Below, one piece after another: positions 1 through 7,994 of a stretch of 24,388 nucleotides of DNA (its first letter is position 1; each line of letters opens with the position of its first letter). Source of the stretch: Bacteroidales bacterium (GTDB lineage Bacteria > Bacteroidota > Bacteroidia > Bacteroidales > P3); the NCBI GenBank assembly GCA_017545365.1, contig JAFWOP010000069.1, positions 1-24,388 on the forward strand. The letters run 5' to 3'. Below the pieces are notes generated by a model. That model saw nothing but the letters and a program-made list of their open reading frames with translations. It did not search any database and was not told where the DNA came from. A program made the translations under genes and the position numbers.

Positions 1-1
1 C

Positions 2-118
2 TCCACCAATGCCTCTGCCGAACAACTCAACTCTAAAATCAAGGCTTTCCGAAAGTCCCTGCGTGGTGTCCAAGACCTCAAATTCTTTTTCTTCCGCCTG
101 TCAAAAATCTACGCCTAA
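2..118 (+). CDS. Transposase, C-terminal fragment (ISL3/ISAon1-like), cut by window edge
   Basis: Reading from base 2 gives an open frame of 38 residues ending at TAA 116-118. It holds the pattern AEQLNSKIKAFRKSLRGV, then DLKFFFFRLSKIYA at the very C-terminus. From memory, this Asn-x-Lys-Ile-Lys helix followed by an aromatic FFFFRL tail is how DDE transposases of the ISL3/ISAon1 type in Bacteroidetes finish; the conserved Glu of the catalytic triad would sit just before or in this stretch. The rest of the gene lies outside the window, so intactness cannot be judged. The right end of the insertion sequence should fall within roughly 119-160, immediately before the NurA-HerA operon. The family assignment is less certain than the call of a transposase. 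Confidence 0.72.
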   Translation, partial: STNASAEQLNSKIKAFRKSLRGVQDLKFFFFRLSKIYA

Positions 119-203
119 ACACAGGTGTTTGCAGCTGAACCGATTATCCTACCATATTAAGCGTGTGTGCATAGTTGATAATCAGTATAGATAATAACAA
201 AAT
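119..203. other. Short spacer: probable IS right end and leader of the NurA operon
   Basis: This 85-base gap should contain the right terminal repeat of the upstream insertion sequence, perhaps including CACAGGTGTTTGCAGCTG near 120-137. The matching left end is out of view, so this cannot be verified. I find no TAnnTTTG -7 box here. The operon promoter may therefore lie inside the IS or have been displaced by it. Confidence 0.35.
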
Positions 204-1373
204 ATGGGGAAAATACTAGAATATTTAGCTCAAGAGACACAAGGACGATGCTTCACTTCATATAAGTATTGCTTTGACACAGAATCCCTGCCCCATATAT
301 TATATGATGATGCTGAGAGTTCTTATATCAATTTGAAAGATTATGCAGAGAGCACACATGACCCTAACTCGCGAGACATGGGACCTCTGGCAAGAGAATA
401 TGCTAGAGAGACACCATTGTTTAGATTCTTTTTAGATGGTTCTCGTAAAGTGTATAAGGTTGATGATATACAATACGACAACAAGGTGTACCCTGTAGTG
501 TCAGGGCAGATTTCAGTGGCTTGCTGCGAAAGAACAATGAACGATGACAATTCGTTTGGTTCTGTTCATCATATTGCCGAAGAGGTGTACCCTGTCCTGT
601 GCCTGCCCGTCAAGGCCAATACGGAAGGAGTCTCTGACAACCTCTTCTTTAATAATCTGTGCAAGAAGATTAATGAAAAACCCGAGTTTGCAAATAGACC
701 AAAGCTTAAGAAAGTTCTATACTATTCAACTCAGATTCAAGGAAAACAAACGTTAGAAAATAATGCGATAGCCAAAATTCAGGACGAAATGGTTGAATGC
801 GAGAAAAGTATTGTTGCTCAGCTAACAGCCAAACATCTACTTACGGAAGACCAATTTCTAATCAAAGATGGTTCTATTCAGTACAAGCCAATGAAAACAG
901 GCGATTTCAAGGAGATAAGTAAAATTCGCAGCAACTATCGCCATGTAGTTGGTGTATCGAAATCGTTCAATCCTAATATTATGAAAGATAAAAGAGGTCA
1001 AAGTAATGCAGGTGAGATTGCCCGACTTCCGTTGTTTCATCGGACGCCCGCCTTTTTATGGCAGCCGGGGTCAGAGTGGGGTGATGTGAACTTTGCTATC
1101 TGGTATGTCCGTATACGCGAAAAGAAATATACCGCCACGCCCTATTCGGGTATTGTAAAAGTTGAAAAGATGTTAATGACAGGTTCTGAACAGGAACATG
1201 GATTGCAGACGGATGAAATAAACCTTATCACAGCAAATATTATTAATGAGAGAAAGCCTGTTTGCTATGGGAATGATTCTAGGTGGGCAAACCATCTGTA
1301 CCCAGTATATATGACTGAAAGTTACTGTAAGAGTCGTTTTATAAGCGACCCTTATTTCATCAATATGTTCTGA
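204..1373 (+). CDS. NurA-domain nuclease (first gene of NurA-HerA operon)
   Basis: Predicted NurA-fold (RNase H-like) nuclease. Visible motifs in NurA order are: an acidic Asp-Gly-Ser at residues 78-80 in FFLDGSRKVY; a second Asp-Gly-Ser at 222-224 in FLIKDGSIQY, matching the second metal-binding Asp; VVGVSKSFNP at 248-257, the conserved Gly-x-x-Lys segment; the strand WYVRIREKKY at 300-309; and a C-terminal YPVYMTESYCKSRF at 366-379, matching the closing helix. At 389 residues it is a normal length for bacterial NurA proteins. NurA acts with the HerA ATPase on DNA ends in archaea, and a HerA-like gene follows after only 6 bases. The start at 204 is the first ATG that includes the whole domain; no strong ribosome site is seen, as is usual in this phylum. 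It is AT-rich compared with the genes on the right of the window. Substrate and role (repair or defence) are inferred. Confidence 0.8.
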   Translation: MGKILEYLAQETQGRCFTSYKYCFDTESLPHILYDDAESSYINLKDYAESTHDPNSRDMGPLAREYARETPLFRFFLDGSRKVYKVDDIQYDNKVYPVVSGQISVACCERTMNDDNSFGSVHHIAEEVYPVLCLPVKANTEGVSDNLFFNNLCKKINEKPEFANRPKLKKVLYYSTQIQGKQTLENNAIAKIQDEMVECEKSIVAQLTAKHLLTEDQFLIKDGSIQYKPMKTGDFKEISKIRSNYRHVVGVSKSFNPNIMKDKRGQSNAGEIARLPLFHRTPAFLWQPGSEWGDVNFAIWYVRIREKKYTATPYSGIVKVEKMLMTGSEQEHGLQTDEINLITANIINERKPVCYGNDSRWANHLYPVYMTESYCKSRFISDPYFINMF

Positions 1374-1379
1374 TGCCTT

Positions 1380-3038
1380 ATGGAGAAAATTGGGAAAATA
1401 ATTGCAACAGAGAAACAGCCTTCGACCATTGATTATTTCACATTTTGGACAGACAAGAATGTGAAATTAAAACCATTTGATGTGGTTGTGGTAGACCATA
1501 TTCAGAAGTCGTTGACCTATGGCGTTGTTGAGGAGATTTCACACATGACGGATTCGCCTAGTGCGTTGGCTGGTTTTATATCTAGTGATTTTGGCGATGT
1601 AGAAGCCACCAGTTACACAGAGAGAATTGGTATGAATTATGTGAAGTGCAAGGTGGTTGGTAATACTGAGAATATATACATACCTGTGCAAGAAGGTCGG
1701 CCTGTATATCTTGCTGATGAGAGTCAGATTAAGGCTGCTCTAGGTTTAGACAATGTGGACAACCCCTTGCCAGCAGGCTATATTGAAATGTATGAGGGCG
1801 CAAATAAAGAGACTATACCTGTCAATTTCAATTCCCATTTCCTTATAGGCCCGGAGGGTGCACATTTGAATATATCGGGTATTTCTGGGCTTGCGTCTAA
1901 GACCTCATACGCAATGTTTCTCATGAAAGCCATTCAGGACAGAGCCATGAAGACAAAGGATGAATCGGTGGCGTTTATCATAATGAATGTAAAAGGGACT
2001 GATTTATTGTCGATTGATGAAAAGAATATACGCCAAGACGAGTTAGACGAAATCAAGCCCGTATACGACCTGATGGGAATGGATATGAAACCATTTCAGC
2101 AGGTTAAATATTTTTATCCATACTCGTCAGATAAGACCACATATACTTACGAAAAAGTAGGGAATATTGAGCGAAGACTTCAAATGGGTACGGCCGCACA
2201 ATACAAGTACCTTTTTGAGACCACAGAAGATAAAGAATGCCTGGACTTGTTGTTTGCAAATGTGGATGACCCTAACGATACGATAGAATCCATAATCAAC
2301 TATATCATTGCTGGAAGTGGCAAGTTTAATGGTGTCGATAGTTGGTCGGACTTCCAAAGGGTGCTATCAGAACAGGCCAACCCTACAGAGAGAGCCACAT
2401 CGGGCAAAGAAATTTCGGTGATGAGCTGGAGAAGGTTTTATAGGCTGTTCAACAAGTGCTATCAGAAAAACAAACAGATGTTCACCAACGGGTTGGGTGA
2501 TTCGGGCGTGAGGCTGCGTGAAGAGATTGACAGGATAAAGAAGAACGATGTGTATGTGATAGATGTTGCCAAACTGGATGAAGAGTCCCAAGGGTTTGTT
2601 TTTGGTGATGTGATGAGGGCGGTATATAATCTCAAATTGGGAGCGACAGACCGTCCTGAAGAAGAAATACCCGACCGTATTGTTTTGTTTATTGACGAAT
2701 TGAACAAATATGCTTCGAATGATGTGCCCAAATCATCGCCGATTCTGCATAGTCTGCTTGATATTACGGAGCGTGGCCGCTCACTAGGCATCATCTTATT
2801 TGGTGCTGAGCAATTCGTTAGCGATATTCACAAAAGAATTAAAGGTAACTGTGCAACTCATGCGTTTGGAAGAACCAATTCGATAGAAATGAGCAAACCC
2901 GACTTCTCCTATGTGCCTTCGGTATATAAGACAATGCTTACAAGGCTCAAACAAGGAGAGTATATCATACAGAATCCAATTTTTCGTTCCCTGCTTAACA
3001 TTAAATTCCCCAAGCCCATATATAAATATTACGAATAA
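1380..3038 (+). CDS. HerA-like ATPase (HAS-barrel plus FtsK/HerA core)
   Basis: Predicted hexameric DNA-translocating ATPase of the FtsK/HerA superfamily, 552 residues. Residues 4-58 form a HAS-barrel-like start (IGKIIATEKQ, then KPFDVVVVDH). The P-loop is GISGLASKTS at 167-176, keeping Lys174 and Thr175 but replacing the usual glycine-rich GSGKS. The Walker B strand is RIVLFIDELNKYA at 433-445, with Asp439-Glu440. The stretch ITERGRSLGIILFGAEQF at 462-479 matches the HerA sensor/arginine region (family form: REGRKxGhxLhhxSQ). HerA pumps DNA for, and docks onto, NurA; adjacency to the NurA gene supports a nuclease-translocase complex. The stop is only 2 bases from the next start. A HerA role is well supported by motifs; the biological process is inferred. 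Confidence 0.85.
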   Translation: MEKIGKIIATEKQPSTIDYFTFWTDKNVKLKPFDVVVVDHIQKSLTYGVVEEISHMTDSPSALAGFISSDFGDVEATSYTERIGMNYVKCKVVGNTENIYIPVQEGRPVYLADESQIKAALGLDNVDNPLPAGYIEMYEGANKETIPVNFNSHFLIGPEGAHLNISGISGLASKTSYAMFLMKAIQDRAMKTKDESVAFIIMNVKGTDLLSIDEKNIRQDELDEIKPVYDLMGMDMKPFQQVKYFYPYSSDKTTYTYEKVGNIERRLQMGTAAQYKYLFETTEDKECLDLLFANVDDPNDTIESIINYIIAGSGKFNGVDSWSDFQRVLSEQANPTERATSGKEISVMSWRRFYRLFNKCYQKNKQMFTNGLGDSGVRLREEIDRIKKNDVYVIDVAKLDEESQGFVFGDVMRAVYNLKLGATDRPEEEIPDRIVLFIDELNKYASNDVPKSSPILHSLLDITERGRSLGIILFGAEQFVSDIHKRIKGNCATHAFGRTNSIEMSKPDFSYVPSVYKTMLTRLKQGEYIIQNPIFRSLLNIKFPKPIYKYYE

Positions 3039-3040
3039 TT

Positions 3041-4684
3041 ATGCCAGACAGATACGAATACATTACCTCTTTAGAGGATGTAAAAATCGGAAAGAACGTC
3101 CTCGAATCATTAACCAGAAGTGCATACGACGATTGCAGGTGTATTCTCAGAGAGTACGTGCAAAATGCCGCCGACCAAATAGATATTGCGAAAGAACAGC
3201 GTCTGTCGGAAGATGATGACTACTCCATACATATTGAAATTCGCCCACAGCGTAAATATATTGAAATTGAAGACAACGCCACTGGAGTGCGTGCAGAAGA
3301 GATATATCCTGTATTGAGGAATGTGGCCTGTTCCACAAAAGACCGTAATACGAGGAAAGGATTTCGTGGCATAGGAAGGCTTGGAGGCTTGGGCTATTGC
3401 GACACACTCACATTCGTCACTTCCTTTAAGGGTGAAAATGTGAGGAGCATCCTTAAATGGAACGCATCTGAGATGTCTCGAATGATTGATGACGCAGATG
3501 ATGAAAGCAGTGCAAGTGAAGTGGTTGCAGCAGTCACCTCTCTCCGCACAGAAAAGGAAGATGCCGATAGCCATTATTTTAAAGTTATATTAGAGAATGT
3601 AAACGATAACAGATTATTGAATGTCAATGATATACGCGACTATCTTTCTATGGTTGCACCTGTTGAGATAGCCAACACCTTTTCGCCATTCAAAAACAAG
3701 ATAAAAAGGTTCATGGCAGAGAACCATTTGACCCTTGACACATATAACGTATTTGTTAATAGTGATCCGGTATATAAAAAGTACACCAAGACGGTATACG
3801 ACAAAAATAATATAGCAAGGGACGAGGTAAGGGATGTCGTATGTGATATTCGTAAAGACTCTGAAGGCAAACCTCTATATTGGTGGTGGTATAGTATTTG
3901 TAAATTTGATGGAATGATTGATTTCTGCAATGTTGCTCACGGAATTAGATTAAGATGTAAGAATATCCAGCTTGGCGATGAAACATGCTGCCGTAGATTT
4001 CTTCCAAACAAACAGGAACAAAGATTTAATGACTATTTTTTTGGTGAGATACACGTCTTATCTGAATTTCTTGTTCCTAATATGGACCGTAACTATCTCC
4101 GTGTTGATGAAGCCCGAAAAGTCTTTGAGAGTATGGTAATGAGTGATTTTAATGAGCTAAAGGCAATTTGCTATCAGGCTTCAGGATATAGAAGTGACTA
4201 TAATAAAATTGCAAAGGCAAAGAAATATGGTGAACAATTAGAAGAAAAGAAAAGAGAAAAGAAATTTGCAAGTGAGGAGCAGTTACGGAAAGAGGAAGAA
4301 GAATTTGAGAAAGCTTCACGAGAAGCCACAAAAGCAAGAGAAAGTTTAGACAAAAGAAAGAGCCAAATGCTTCAAGAAGGTTCACCTCTAGCCAATGTGA
4401 TGCAAGACGCATATAATCCAGATTCACTAGATGAGCATAAATCGCTCCCCCCAAGTTATGTTGAACAGAATAATACTGATGTAGTGTCAGAGCTACTTCA
4501 GGCAACGGAAGATAGCAGTGTACCTATATCTTATGTAAGAACATCGAAGACCATCTATAACAAGTTTAACAGTCAGACGAAAGATGTTATCAACATTGTT
4601 TATAAGATAATTGGAGACGTGCTGCCAATAGAGGAAATGCGAGAAGCTTTAATAACAAAGATTGAGGAAGAACTGACTCGATGA
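3041..4684 (+). CDS. GHKL (Hsp90/MutL-type) ATPase with C-terminal coiled coil
   Basis: The N-terminus carries a Bergerat ATP-binding fold: N-box LREYVQNAADQ at 36-46 (Glu38, Asn42, Asp45), G1 box IEIEDNATGV at 74-83 (Asp78, Gly82), and G2 box GFRGIGRLGGLGYCD at 107-121. Residues 200-350 likely form the Hsp90/MutL-like transducer part. Residues 390-445 are a charged coiled coil (EEKKREKKFASEEQLRKEEE and onward). The C-terminal 90 residues include a helical end. GHKL ATPases of this kind act as ATP-driven clamps or chaperones (MutL, MORC, Hsp90), and relatives are known inside restriction and conflict operons. No endonuclease domain is apparent. It overlaps the following radical-SAM gene by four bases (ATGA at 4681), which implies coupled translation. 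Its partner within the complex is unknown. Confidence 0.83.
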   Translation: MPDRYEYITSLEDVKIGKNVLESLTRSAYDDCRCILREYVQNAADQIDIAKEQRLSEDDDYSIHIEIRPQRKYIEIEDNATGVRAEEIYPVLRNVACSTKDRNTRKGFRGIGRLGGLGYCDTLTFVTSFKGENVRSILKWNASEMSRMIDDADDESSASEVVAAVTSLRTEKEDADSHYFKVILENVNDNRLLNVNDIRDYLSMVAPVEIANTFSPFKNKIKRFMAENHLTLDTYNVFVNSDPVYKKYTKTVYDKNNIARDEVRDVVCDIRKDSEGKPLYWWWYSICKFDGMIDFCNVAHGIRLRCKNIQLGDETCCRRFLPNKQEQRFNDYFFGEIHVLSEFLVPNMDRNYLRVDEARKVFESMVMSDFNELKAICYQASGYRSDYNKIAKAKKYGEQLEEKKREKKFASEEQLRKEEEEFEKASREATKARESLDKRKSQMLQEGSPLANVMQDAYNPDSLDEHKSLPPSYVEQNNTDVVSELLQATEDSSVPISYVRTSKTIYNKFNSQTKDVINIVYKIIGDVLPIEEMREALITKIEEELTR

Positions 4685-6645
4685 ACCGCAAGGTACTACT
4701 ACTCGAACCTAATTACAAAAACAAGTTTCCGCCAATAGGGCTGATGAAACTTGCCACGTACTTTAAGCTCCGAGGAGATGATGTGGTTTTTTACAAAGGA
4801 GACCTTAAGGAGTTTGTTCTTCATGATATAGCCGAGGATTGCGTTAACAAATTGACATCGATAGACGGTACTATCGACTGGCGGTTAAGTGCTGATAAAA
4901 TAGTTAAATACATAAAGTATCGCAAAAAAAGTTATCTTAACCAAATCGGTATGGATAATTCCAAGTACGCTATATTTCTGTATTCGTGGCTTGAAAATTA
5001 TAAAAACCAGTATCACAAAGGGACATGGAAACAACATCCAAAGTGGGATTGGGTAGGAGTGACAACGCTTTTTACTTTTTATTGGGACATTACGGTTGAA
5101 ACCATCAATTTTGCTAAATTGTTGGTGAAAGACCCGAAGAATCTAATGGTTGGAGGTGTATTGGCTTCAATCCAGCCAAAAGAATTGGAAGAAGCCACAG
5201 GAATAAAGCCACATGTAGGTATTTTGGGGACATCTATTTATAATGCAAAAAATGGGCAAGTACCTGACATTGACCCCGACAATGAATATGTTATTGATAG
5301 TCTGCCATTAGATTACTCAATACTAGATGAGATAAATTACAAATACTCAGACAATAATGCGTACTTTAGCTATTCGACAAGAGGTTGTATAAGGAGGTGT
5401 CCCTTCTGCGCTGTGCCAATCTTAGAACCCACATATTCGGCCTATCTACCACTTTATGAAAGGATTAATCAGACAAGAAGGTACTTCGGAGAGCAACAAA
5501 ACCTACTTTTGATGGACAACAATGTGCTGGCTTCAAAGCGTTTGTCAGACATTATCGAAGACATTAAATCGTGTGGTTTTACAAAGGGTAGCAAATTTCA
5601 AGAACAGAATCTGTATAATCTTACAATCAGAAACCTGCGTATCCATCTAAATGATAGAGCATATACACGGAAGGGCTTTCATTTGTTGGAAAAGTTGAAT
5701 ACATCCAAACGACTCACTCTTGAAGAAAAAGAAACAATATATCGACTGAGGGAAGAACATGGCTTACTAGCACTTGAAACTTGTACTAGAGATGCTTTGA
5801 TTAAGACATACAGATTATTTAGACCTTATTTTGATAAAACCGAGACGAAGAGTAATAATGGTGGGAGACTAAGATATGTGGATTTCAACCAAGGTGTGGA
5901 TGCAAGGTTGTTTAATGAAAAGAGAGTGGCTTTATTATCGGAAATCCCGATTAAGCCATTACGTATTGCATTTGATAATATCAAAACAGAACCAGAATAT
6001 ACTAAAGCAATAAAGCTCAGTGTGTCCAAGGGGATGAGGGATTTTTCCAATTATTTGCTGTATAATTTTGATGATGAACCAATAGACTTGTACAGACGTT
6101 TGAGAATCAACATTGATTTGTGTGAACAACTTGACGTGAGCATTTATTCTTTTCCGATGAAGTACCATCCTATCCGTAATGAGCATAGCCATGATAGAGA
6201 TTATATAGGAGAGCATTGGAATAGGAAATACATAAGAGCCGTTCAGGCTATTCTTAATGCGACTAAGGGTAAAATAGGAAGGGGTGTCAGCTTTTTTGAA
6301 AAGGCATTTGGCAAAACAGAAGAGGAGTACATGGAATTGCTAATAATGCCTGAAACATTTTTGATTTATAGGTTTTTCTTTGAACATCTCGGCTATACGC
6401 AAGAATGGCAGGTCGCATACCGAGACCTTAATGAAGCGGAGCATACTGAGATCCTTCCCATCATATACAGAAATGAATTTAACCATATTGAATCATTGAC
6501 AGATAATCCCAGATTATTGAATGTGCTGAAGTATTATAGAAATTACCGCAAGGAGATAGCCGACCACAAATCGGAACTATATAAGCAAAAGAAAGAGTTT
6601 GAATCGAAGTCTATAAGGTTGTTATATGGAGTTAATTGGAAATAA
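4681..6645 (+). CDS. Radical SAM protein with B12-binding-like N-terminal domain
   Basis: The 654-residue protein begins with VLLLEPNYKNKFPPIGLMKL (5-24), typical of the Rossmann B12-binding domain that precedes many radical-SAM barrels. It continues with VGVTTLFTFYW near 125 and LMVGGVLAS near 155. I see no DxHxxG cobalamin-ligand motif, so cobalamin binding is doubtful. The iron-sulfur motif is RGCIRRCPFC, Cys236-x3-Cys240-x2-Cys243, the canonical 4Fe-4S site that cleaves S-adenosylmethionine. Barrel strands follow: LLLMDNNVLA (275-284), YVDFNQGVDARL (399-410), LRIAFDN (427-433) and VSIYSFPMKY (486-495). An insertion of about 90 residues (roughly 300-395) separates the second and third of these groups. 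A helical tail extends to the end. The substrate is unknown; it could modify a nucleic acid, a protein or a small molecule. Its fixed place in a DNA-processing operon is unusual. Confidence 0.85.
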   Translation: MNRKVLLLEPNYKNKFPPIGLMKLATYFKLRGDDVVFYKGDLKEFVLHDIAEDCVNKLTSIDGTIDWRLSADKIVKYIKYRKKSYLNQIGMDNSKYAIFLYSWLENYKNQYHKGTWKQHPKWDWVGVTTLFTFYWDITVETINFAKLLVKDPKNLMVGGVLASIQPKELEEATGIKPHVGILGTSIYNAKNGQVPDIDPDNEYVIDSLPLDYSILDEINYKYSDNNAYFSYSTRGCIRRCPFCAVPILEPTYSAYLPLYERINQTRRYFGEQQNLLLMDNNVLASKRLSDIIEDIKSCGFTKGSKFQEQNLYNLTIRNLRIHLNDRAYTRKGFHLLEKLNTSKRLTLEEKETIYRLREEHGLLALETCTRDALIKTYRLFRPYFDKTETKSNNGGRLRYVDFNQGVDARLFNEKRVALLSEIPIKPLRIAFDNIKTEPEYTKAIKLSVSKGMRDFSNYLLYNFDDEPIDLYRRLRINIDLCEQLDVSIYSFPMKYHPIRNEHSHDRDYIGEHWNRKYIRAVQAILNATKGKIGRGVSFFEKAFGKTEEEYMELLIMPETFLIYRFFFEHLGYTQEWQVAYRDLNEAEHTEILPIIYRNEFNHIESLTDNPRLLNVLKYYRNYRKEIADHKSELYKQKKEFESKSIRLLYGVNWK

Positions 6646-7681
6646 ATCATCTTTATTGCTATTAGGCGATGACAACTATAGTCGCAGGTTTCAATCGGAG
6701 AAATCGAAATTCATAGGTTCGACTAAATGGAAGAACAGATTAGATGGATTCTTTCGAGAAATGAAGCAACAAGTTGCTGCTGGTGATCTTGAAGCTCTTA
6801 AAAAGTTTCTGCGGGATTATAGGTCAGATGTTCTGAATACATTTAAGACCAAAGGGTGTTACTATGTATGGGAAAGATGCTATGTTCGAGAAAAGAACGT
6901 GTTTGACGGAGGTGCTTTTCTTAGAAAGTTAGAGCTAATTGCCTCTGACAAGGAAGTCGACGAAAATGAATTGAATGATACTTTTACGTATATTTGCTTG
7001 ACAGAAAATATTGATAACATATTGGCCTATGTATTGGCATTAGAGAAGTCTCAAAAAACTCCAGGGAATATAATACAGGTATTATCTAGTCATATAGCCA
7101 TTAATCAAGGAATCATCATTATTAATCAAACTAATTCTAACGAAGAAGCAAAAGTATTTTCAGAAGACGAAGAGGTATTGTCTAATTTGATTTTTATAGA
7201 CAAATACTTCTATGACAACCACCGGCTACATCGTCTAAGAAATGAGATAGGTAGAAGTATTGATTTAAAGGATTATAATGGGGTTTTTGGCTGCTTAGAA
7301 AGAAAGCGAATAAACCCAGAAGTCCAAAGCGAATGGTATTACATTAGTAAGGCTATAATAGAATCGGGTGTTGCCAAGAGACATTCGGTAAGCGACTTCT
7401 TGGATCAAATGTCCAGATGGTATCCGACAGCTTTCGAAGGGACTGGCACGTTGAAAGAGAAAAAAAAGTTATTTAATAGGATGGGAAAGTCCATCTCCCA
7501 TGAGAAATCACTTTGGCAAATTAATAAAGGCGAGGTTGTGAAGATAGAGGATATGTGGGCACGATTCTCCAGACTACATCTTGACAAAAAGAAAGTTGAA
7601 TATGTACAGCCCATTGCATACGGATTATTACTTGGTTTGAGAAAGTTGAAGAACGAGATGGAGAGGGAAAATGTAATATAA
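6626..7681 (+). CDS. Unknown helical protein, last gene of the NurA-HerA operon
   Basis: I do not recognise this 351-residue protein. It starts inside the end of the radical-SAM gene, overlapping it by 20 bases in another frame, so translation is probably coupled. The sequence is rich in charged and aromatic residues and looks almost entirely alpha-helical, with no signal peptide, membrane segment or clear catalytic motif. Recognisable stretches are FLRDYRSDVLNTFKTKGCYY (about 61-80), the strand-like GIIIINQTN (about 152-160), and a C-terminal KIEDMWARFSRLHLDKKKVEY. It could be a specificity or adaptor subunit, or an effector not recognisable by eye. The start at 6626 is the only ATG near the coupling point. 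A terminator follows 28 bases after the stop, marking the end of the unit. Confidence 0.75.
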   Translation: MELIGNKSSLLLLGDDNYSRRFQSEKSKFIGSTKWKNRLDGFFREMKQQVAAGDLEALKKFLRDYRSDVLNTFKTKGCYYVWERCYVREKNVFDGGAFLRKLELIASDKEVDENELNDTFTYICLTENIDNILAYVLALEKSQKTPGNIIQVLSSHIAINQGIIIINQTNSNEEAKVFSEDEEVLSNLIFIDKYFYDNHRLHRLRNEIGRSIDLKDYNGVFGCLERKRINPEVQSEWYYISKAIIESGVAKRHSVSDFLDQMSRWYPTAFEGTGTLKEKKKLFNRMGKSISHEKSLWQINKGEVVKIEDMWARFSRLHLDKKKVEYVQPIAYGLLLGLRKLKNEMERENVI

Positions 7682-7706
7682 GGCATCGAAAAACTCATTT
7701 TAACGC

Positions 7707-7740
7707 AAAAAGAGACCTAAAAACAGGCCTCTTTTTTTGT
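7707..7740 (+). terminator. Rho-independent terminator of the NurA-HerA operon
   Basis: AAGAGACCT (7710-7718) pairs with AGGCCTCTT (7725-7733) with one A-C mismatch around a 6-base A-rich loop. The stem's 3' end runs into a T tract of about seven bases. It begins shortly after the stop of the last operon gene. Confidence 0.75.
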
Positions 7741-7745
7741 TTTCT

Positions 7746-7835
7746 ATTAGACAAAACCATTAGATTGATTAGATAGAATGTGACAAAGTTGTTAGAATTA
7801 TTAGAAATAACTGAAAATAAATTATATACATTAGT
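7746..7835. repeat. Cluster of ATTAGA-type hexamers upstream of the accessory block
   Basis: ATTAGA occurs at 7746, 7759, 7768 and 7800, with a variant GTTAGA at 7791 and ATTAGT at 7830, all in one 90-base AT-rich stretch upstream of a promoter. Spacing is irregular (13, 9, about 22, 10 and 30 bases). It could be a regulator or replication-protein binding cluster, or simply a chance product of AT-rich sequence. Confidence 0.4.
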
Positions 7836-7855
7836 AATAGCTGAAATATTGGTTG

Positions 7856-7863
7856 TATCTTTG
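7856..7863 (+). promoter_or_regulatory. Bacteroidetes-type -7 promoter box (TATCTTTG)
   Basis: TATCTTTG is an exact match to the Bacteroidetes TAnnTTTG -7 element. The -33 element is weak: the nearest candidate is TTAG at 7831. Transcription would begin near 7868, giving a leader of about 125 bases before the 171-codon gene. The leader holds CACTCG (7864) facing CGAGTG (7896), then a T-rich run, and could fold. Confidence 0.55.
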
Positions 7864-7994
7864 CACTCGGAATTGAGTTGGAAATGGCTCTTTTTCGAGT
7901 GTATTTTTTTTATTATTAACCTGAGTTGAGGCGAGGATTTTCATGTGAGTTAGCGGGCCCGCGGTTCACGCCTTGCTCTCAATTCAAATTAACA

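Noticed and set aside
9..194. Small 61-codon plus-strand frame near the left edge
   Set aside because: It is a different frame over the transposase end and spacer; the frame from base 2 gives a recognisable transposase tail.
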